Shown here: positions 62,007 to 64,000 of the stretch, in pieces | Layout of the letters: each line of letters opens with the position of its first letter | Numbering within the stretch: position 1 is the first letter of the stretch | Origin: Citrus sinensis | Lineage: Eukaryota; Streptophyta; Magnoliopsida; Sapindales; Rutaceae | Direction: 5' to 3' | Assembly: GCF_022201045.2 (NCBI RefSeq) | Contig: NC_068564.1 | Span: forward strand, 28,425,001-28,489,000 | DNA: 64,000 bases | Position numbers and translations under genes: made by a program | Notes under the pieces: model-generated | The model's database searches: none | What the model was told of the DNA's origin: nothing | Seen by the model: only the letters and a program-made list of their open reading frames with translations

Positions 62007-62240
62007 ATGAGTACCTTACTTAGACCGTTCCTCCTGAACATTCTTAAACCACTTCAACGTGTCAAAACTCATCTCAAAAGGCAGATTCAATTTTGTAAAA
62101 CACATCGCATTTGGGCTCTACAGCCACCAGAGTTAGTAGCCTATGTTGAGGGTTTAAAAAGCCAACTCAGAGACATTGAGAGAAGTGTTTATGACATCCA
62201 GTTGGAGCTTGAGGTAAATTCAATAAGAGGACGATTTTAA
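62007..62240 (+). CDS. Accessory ORF A of the Athila element, small basic protein
   Basis: 77 codons. The first half is strongly basic (KTHLKRQIQF and neighbours) and the second half looks like a short amphipathic or coiled helix (VEGLKSQLRDIERSV). I recognise no domain. It is the first ATG after the putative splice acceptor, which makes a genuine product more credible, but it is short and could be chance. Confidence 0.4.
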   Translation: MSTLLRPFLLNILKPLQRVKTHLKRQIQFCKTHRIWALQPPELVAYVEGLKSQLRDIERSVYDIQLELEVNSIRGRF

Positions 62241-62381
62241 TTTTCTTTGTGTGTTTTAATTTATTTTTCTGTTTGTGTGCTTTAGTTTGTTACCCCAGTG
62301 AAGTGGCGGATAACGGTACTCCGTGACAATCAAGTCGGTTACTTCAGTTTCCTATAATAACTGATATTCTGAGGTGAAAGT

Positions 62382-63008
62382 ATGGACAGAAACGATACTC
62401 TAGCGAAGCTTCACAAGCGATTCCCTTCACTTACTCAGAATGCCCTCCTTATGATTTATAAAGCTCGGTCCGAACGCATGCGATTGCTCATGAGGAATAA
62501 CATACCTGCTGATATCCGTTGGTTAATTGAGGCGAAAGTACGATCGGCTGGTGAGTTGCCTCCAAAATTTATTGCATACATGCCTGGTTGTGGTAAAGGA
62601 AATTATGCAAGAAAACGACGAGCTCGAAGAATTTCTATTGCTTGTCATAAGTGTGCCAGAATGAGTTGCAATACAAACCCATGTTCTTTAGGAATGGTGT
62701 CTGATAACAGGGAAGATAAAATTCAATTCATTAGGGATGACTTGAATAAGGAGTCATTGGATGATATCCTTTTGTCTCTTGAAACACATCCCAGTGGATA
62801 TGTGCAAGGAGCGATTCTCCAGTTATGGCCATTATTCCAGAAAGAGCATGCACGATATAGCCTCGGAAATCTGACTGTAAACGACCATGTTTGCCAGTTT
62901 ATAAGAAAACTGGATATGAAGCCTATCCTCGACCCATAGAGGGCGTTCAAGCCGTTTCTGGACGTAAAATTAGAGGAAGATGTGAGCCACAGTCGCAACT
63001 ACCTGTAA
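62382..63008 (+). pseudogene. Accessory ORF B of the Athila element, basic cysteine-cluster protein
   Basis: Open from 62,382 to a TAG at 62,937; the same frame continues with protein-like sequence to TAA at 63,006, so the TAG may be a late mutation. The N-terminal half is helical and basic. A run YARKRRARR lies at about residues 75-83, then CHKCARMSCNTNPC, four cysteines with the CX2CX4CX4C spacing of a retroviral zinc knuckle but Cys in place of His. An acidic, helix-rich C-terminus follows. This suggests nucleic-acid binding. A basic run directly before a four-cysteine cluster is also the layout of small cysteine-rich proteins of some plant RNA viruses. No homology is proved. It occupies the position of the env-like ORF. 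Confidence 0.55.
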
Positions 63009-63260
63009 ATATTCTTTCACTTTACTTTTTTTTTATTTCACTATTGCTTTATTGTGTGTATTATTGTCTTTAATAATTTTATTACTGTTTGCTTTTTCTT
63101 TTTTTTACTGTTTCCTTTTTTACTTGCGAGCCCCGTGCTTTACGCGTTATTTGACACTGACATGTTACCTCATACACAACTATGACCCACTGTCACCAAG
63201 ACTCTTAAATGTGATTTTTTTTGTCAAGCACTTACAAATTATTTTTTGAGAAGTATCCCA

Positions 63261-63929
63261 ATGGCAACTACTCCAAATAGACAATTCAAGAACATTTGTG
63301 TGCTTTCTGGATTTACATATGGCAAACATAAAGAGTTCGTTGAGGCAGCCATAGATCTTGGTCGCAGCATAGCAGCGAGAAAATTACACTTGGTGTATGG
63401 AGGAGGTAACCGAGGGTCATAAAAAATGGTCTCAGAAGCAGCTTTTATCAGAGGAAGTCAAGTGTTAGGCATCATCCCAAGAGTCTTAAAACCATTGGGC
63501 AGTTCGTCTGACTCATCAACTGGAGAAGAGTTAGTCGTCTCAGGTATGCAAGAAAGAATAACTGAAATGCTTAATCATACTGATACTTTTATTTTCCTTC
63601 CAGGAGATCTTGCAACACTAGAGGCACTTATCACACTAGCATCTTGGGCCCATTTGCACATCCACTAGAAACCCATCGGTTTCTTAAATGTCAATAACTT
63701 TTATGATGGCTTTATCGCATTTCTTAACCATGCAATAAAAAACTATTTCATTCCTTCTAATGTGAAAAAACTTTTTATTTGTGCTCACACTGTTAATGAG
63801 CTACTTGATCTGTTACAAGCTTATAAACCGGAGCCAGACCCATGGACCTTTGTGTTGGAGCGCCCAAATAATGATGGTAACAGTAGCCGCAGTAAGAAGT
63901 ACAAATTAGATTTAACTCTCCGCTTGTAA
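63261..63929 (+). pseudogene. LOG-family (cytokinin phosphoribohydrolase) coding sequence captured by the Athila element
   Basis: One frame of 222 codons matches LOG proteins from end to end; intact LOGs are about 215 residues. LOGs release active cytokinin bases from nucleotide precursors. Visible landmarks are the start ICVLSGFTYGKHKEFVEAA, the VYGGG loop, GIIPRVL, the MQERITEM helix (Arg kept) and KPIGFLNV. The catalytic PGGxGTxxE motif reads PGDLATLEA, with both middle glycines changed. In-frame stops are TAA at 63,420 and TAG at 63,666. No introns are present, although plant LOG genes have several, so the copy came through RNA. It lies inside the element, after pol and two other ORFs and before the (unseen) 3' LTR. 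Confidence 0.85.
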
Positions 63930-64000
63930 ATATTTTCTTTTGTGTTACACCACCCAGGTGATGTCTTCTAAACTCTACTTCTTTCCTTTCAAACATTGAG

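Larger units (their letters stand above)
54813..64000 (+). mobile_element. Ty3/Gypsy element, Athila lineage, with extra 3' ORFs (runs off right edge)
   Basis: 5' LTR 54,813-56,154, tRNA-Asp-type PBS at 56,161, gag-pol 56,545-61,879, then three additional ORFs before the window ends. Gag (CPHHG and NPGWRDHPNFSW motifs), the DLGAS protease and the FMDDFSVFG reverse transcriptase are typical for Athila. The left junction (flank GCAGG) is inside the second RNase H of Tat copy 2. The PPT and 3' LTR are not in the window. Confidence 0.93.

Noticed and set aside
1..64000. CRISPR arrays, bacterial operons or phage genes
   Set aside because: No direct-repeat/spacer pattern and no prokaryotic genes; introns and repeats mark the DNA as plant nuclear.

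Overview
This is plant nuclear DNA, almost certainly from a woody eudicot. The evidence is long AT-rich intergenic DNA, short GT-AG introns, an intron-containing tRNA-Met and several plant-only protein families (HIPP, DUF7722, TPK channels). A Citrus-like species is my guess, but I cannot prove it from sequence alone.

Left part (1-22,500) is ordinary host DNA. TIM50 (mitochondrial import) runs off the left edge on the minus strand, with an elongator tRNA-Met just upstream of it. Next come a small DUF7722 protein, a Copia-type solo LTR, an intronless acidic membrane protein, a heavy-metal-associated isoprenylated protein (HIPP) in three exons, and a complete 15-exon SPO11-1, the meiotic double-strand-break transesterase. 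SPO11-1 has one GC-AG intron and a 17-nt microexon.

Middle part (22,500-44,020) is a tandem array of five two-pore potassium channel (TPK) copies. Only the rightmost (42,835-44,017) is a complete TPK1-type channel with two GYGD filters and a C-terminal EF-hand exon. Copy 2 has an open frame but altered filters (GHGD and GCGD). Copies 1, 3 and 4 are pseudogenes. Copy 3 is split by an 11.6-kb Ty3/Gypsy element of the Tat lineage (26,646-38,289, coding on the minus strand). That element has near-identical 675-bp LTRs, an antisense spliced ORF, a 122-bp tandem repeat block, and a solo LTR nested inside its own 5' LTR.

Right part (44,020-64,000) holds a small two-helix membrane protein gene and then a nested repeat complex. 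A second, older Tat element (from 48,409) is interrupted first by a solo LTR that itself contains a hAT-type MITE, and then by an Athila-lineage Gypsy element that shares the solo LTR's family and runs off the right edge. Downstream of pol, where Athila elements usually carry an env-like gene, this element has three extra ORFs: a small basic protein, a basic cysteine-cluster protein, and an intronless copy of a LOG-family (cytokinin-activating phosphoribohydrolase) coding sequence with two stop codons. A strong splice donor just after the primer binding site and a strong acceptor just after pol would place the first of these ORFs on a spliced subgenomic RNA. This Athila-with-LOG arrangement is the most unusual thing in the window.
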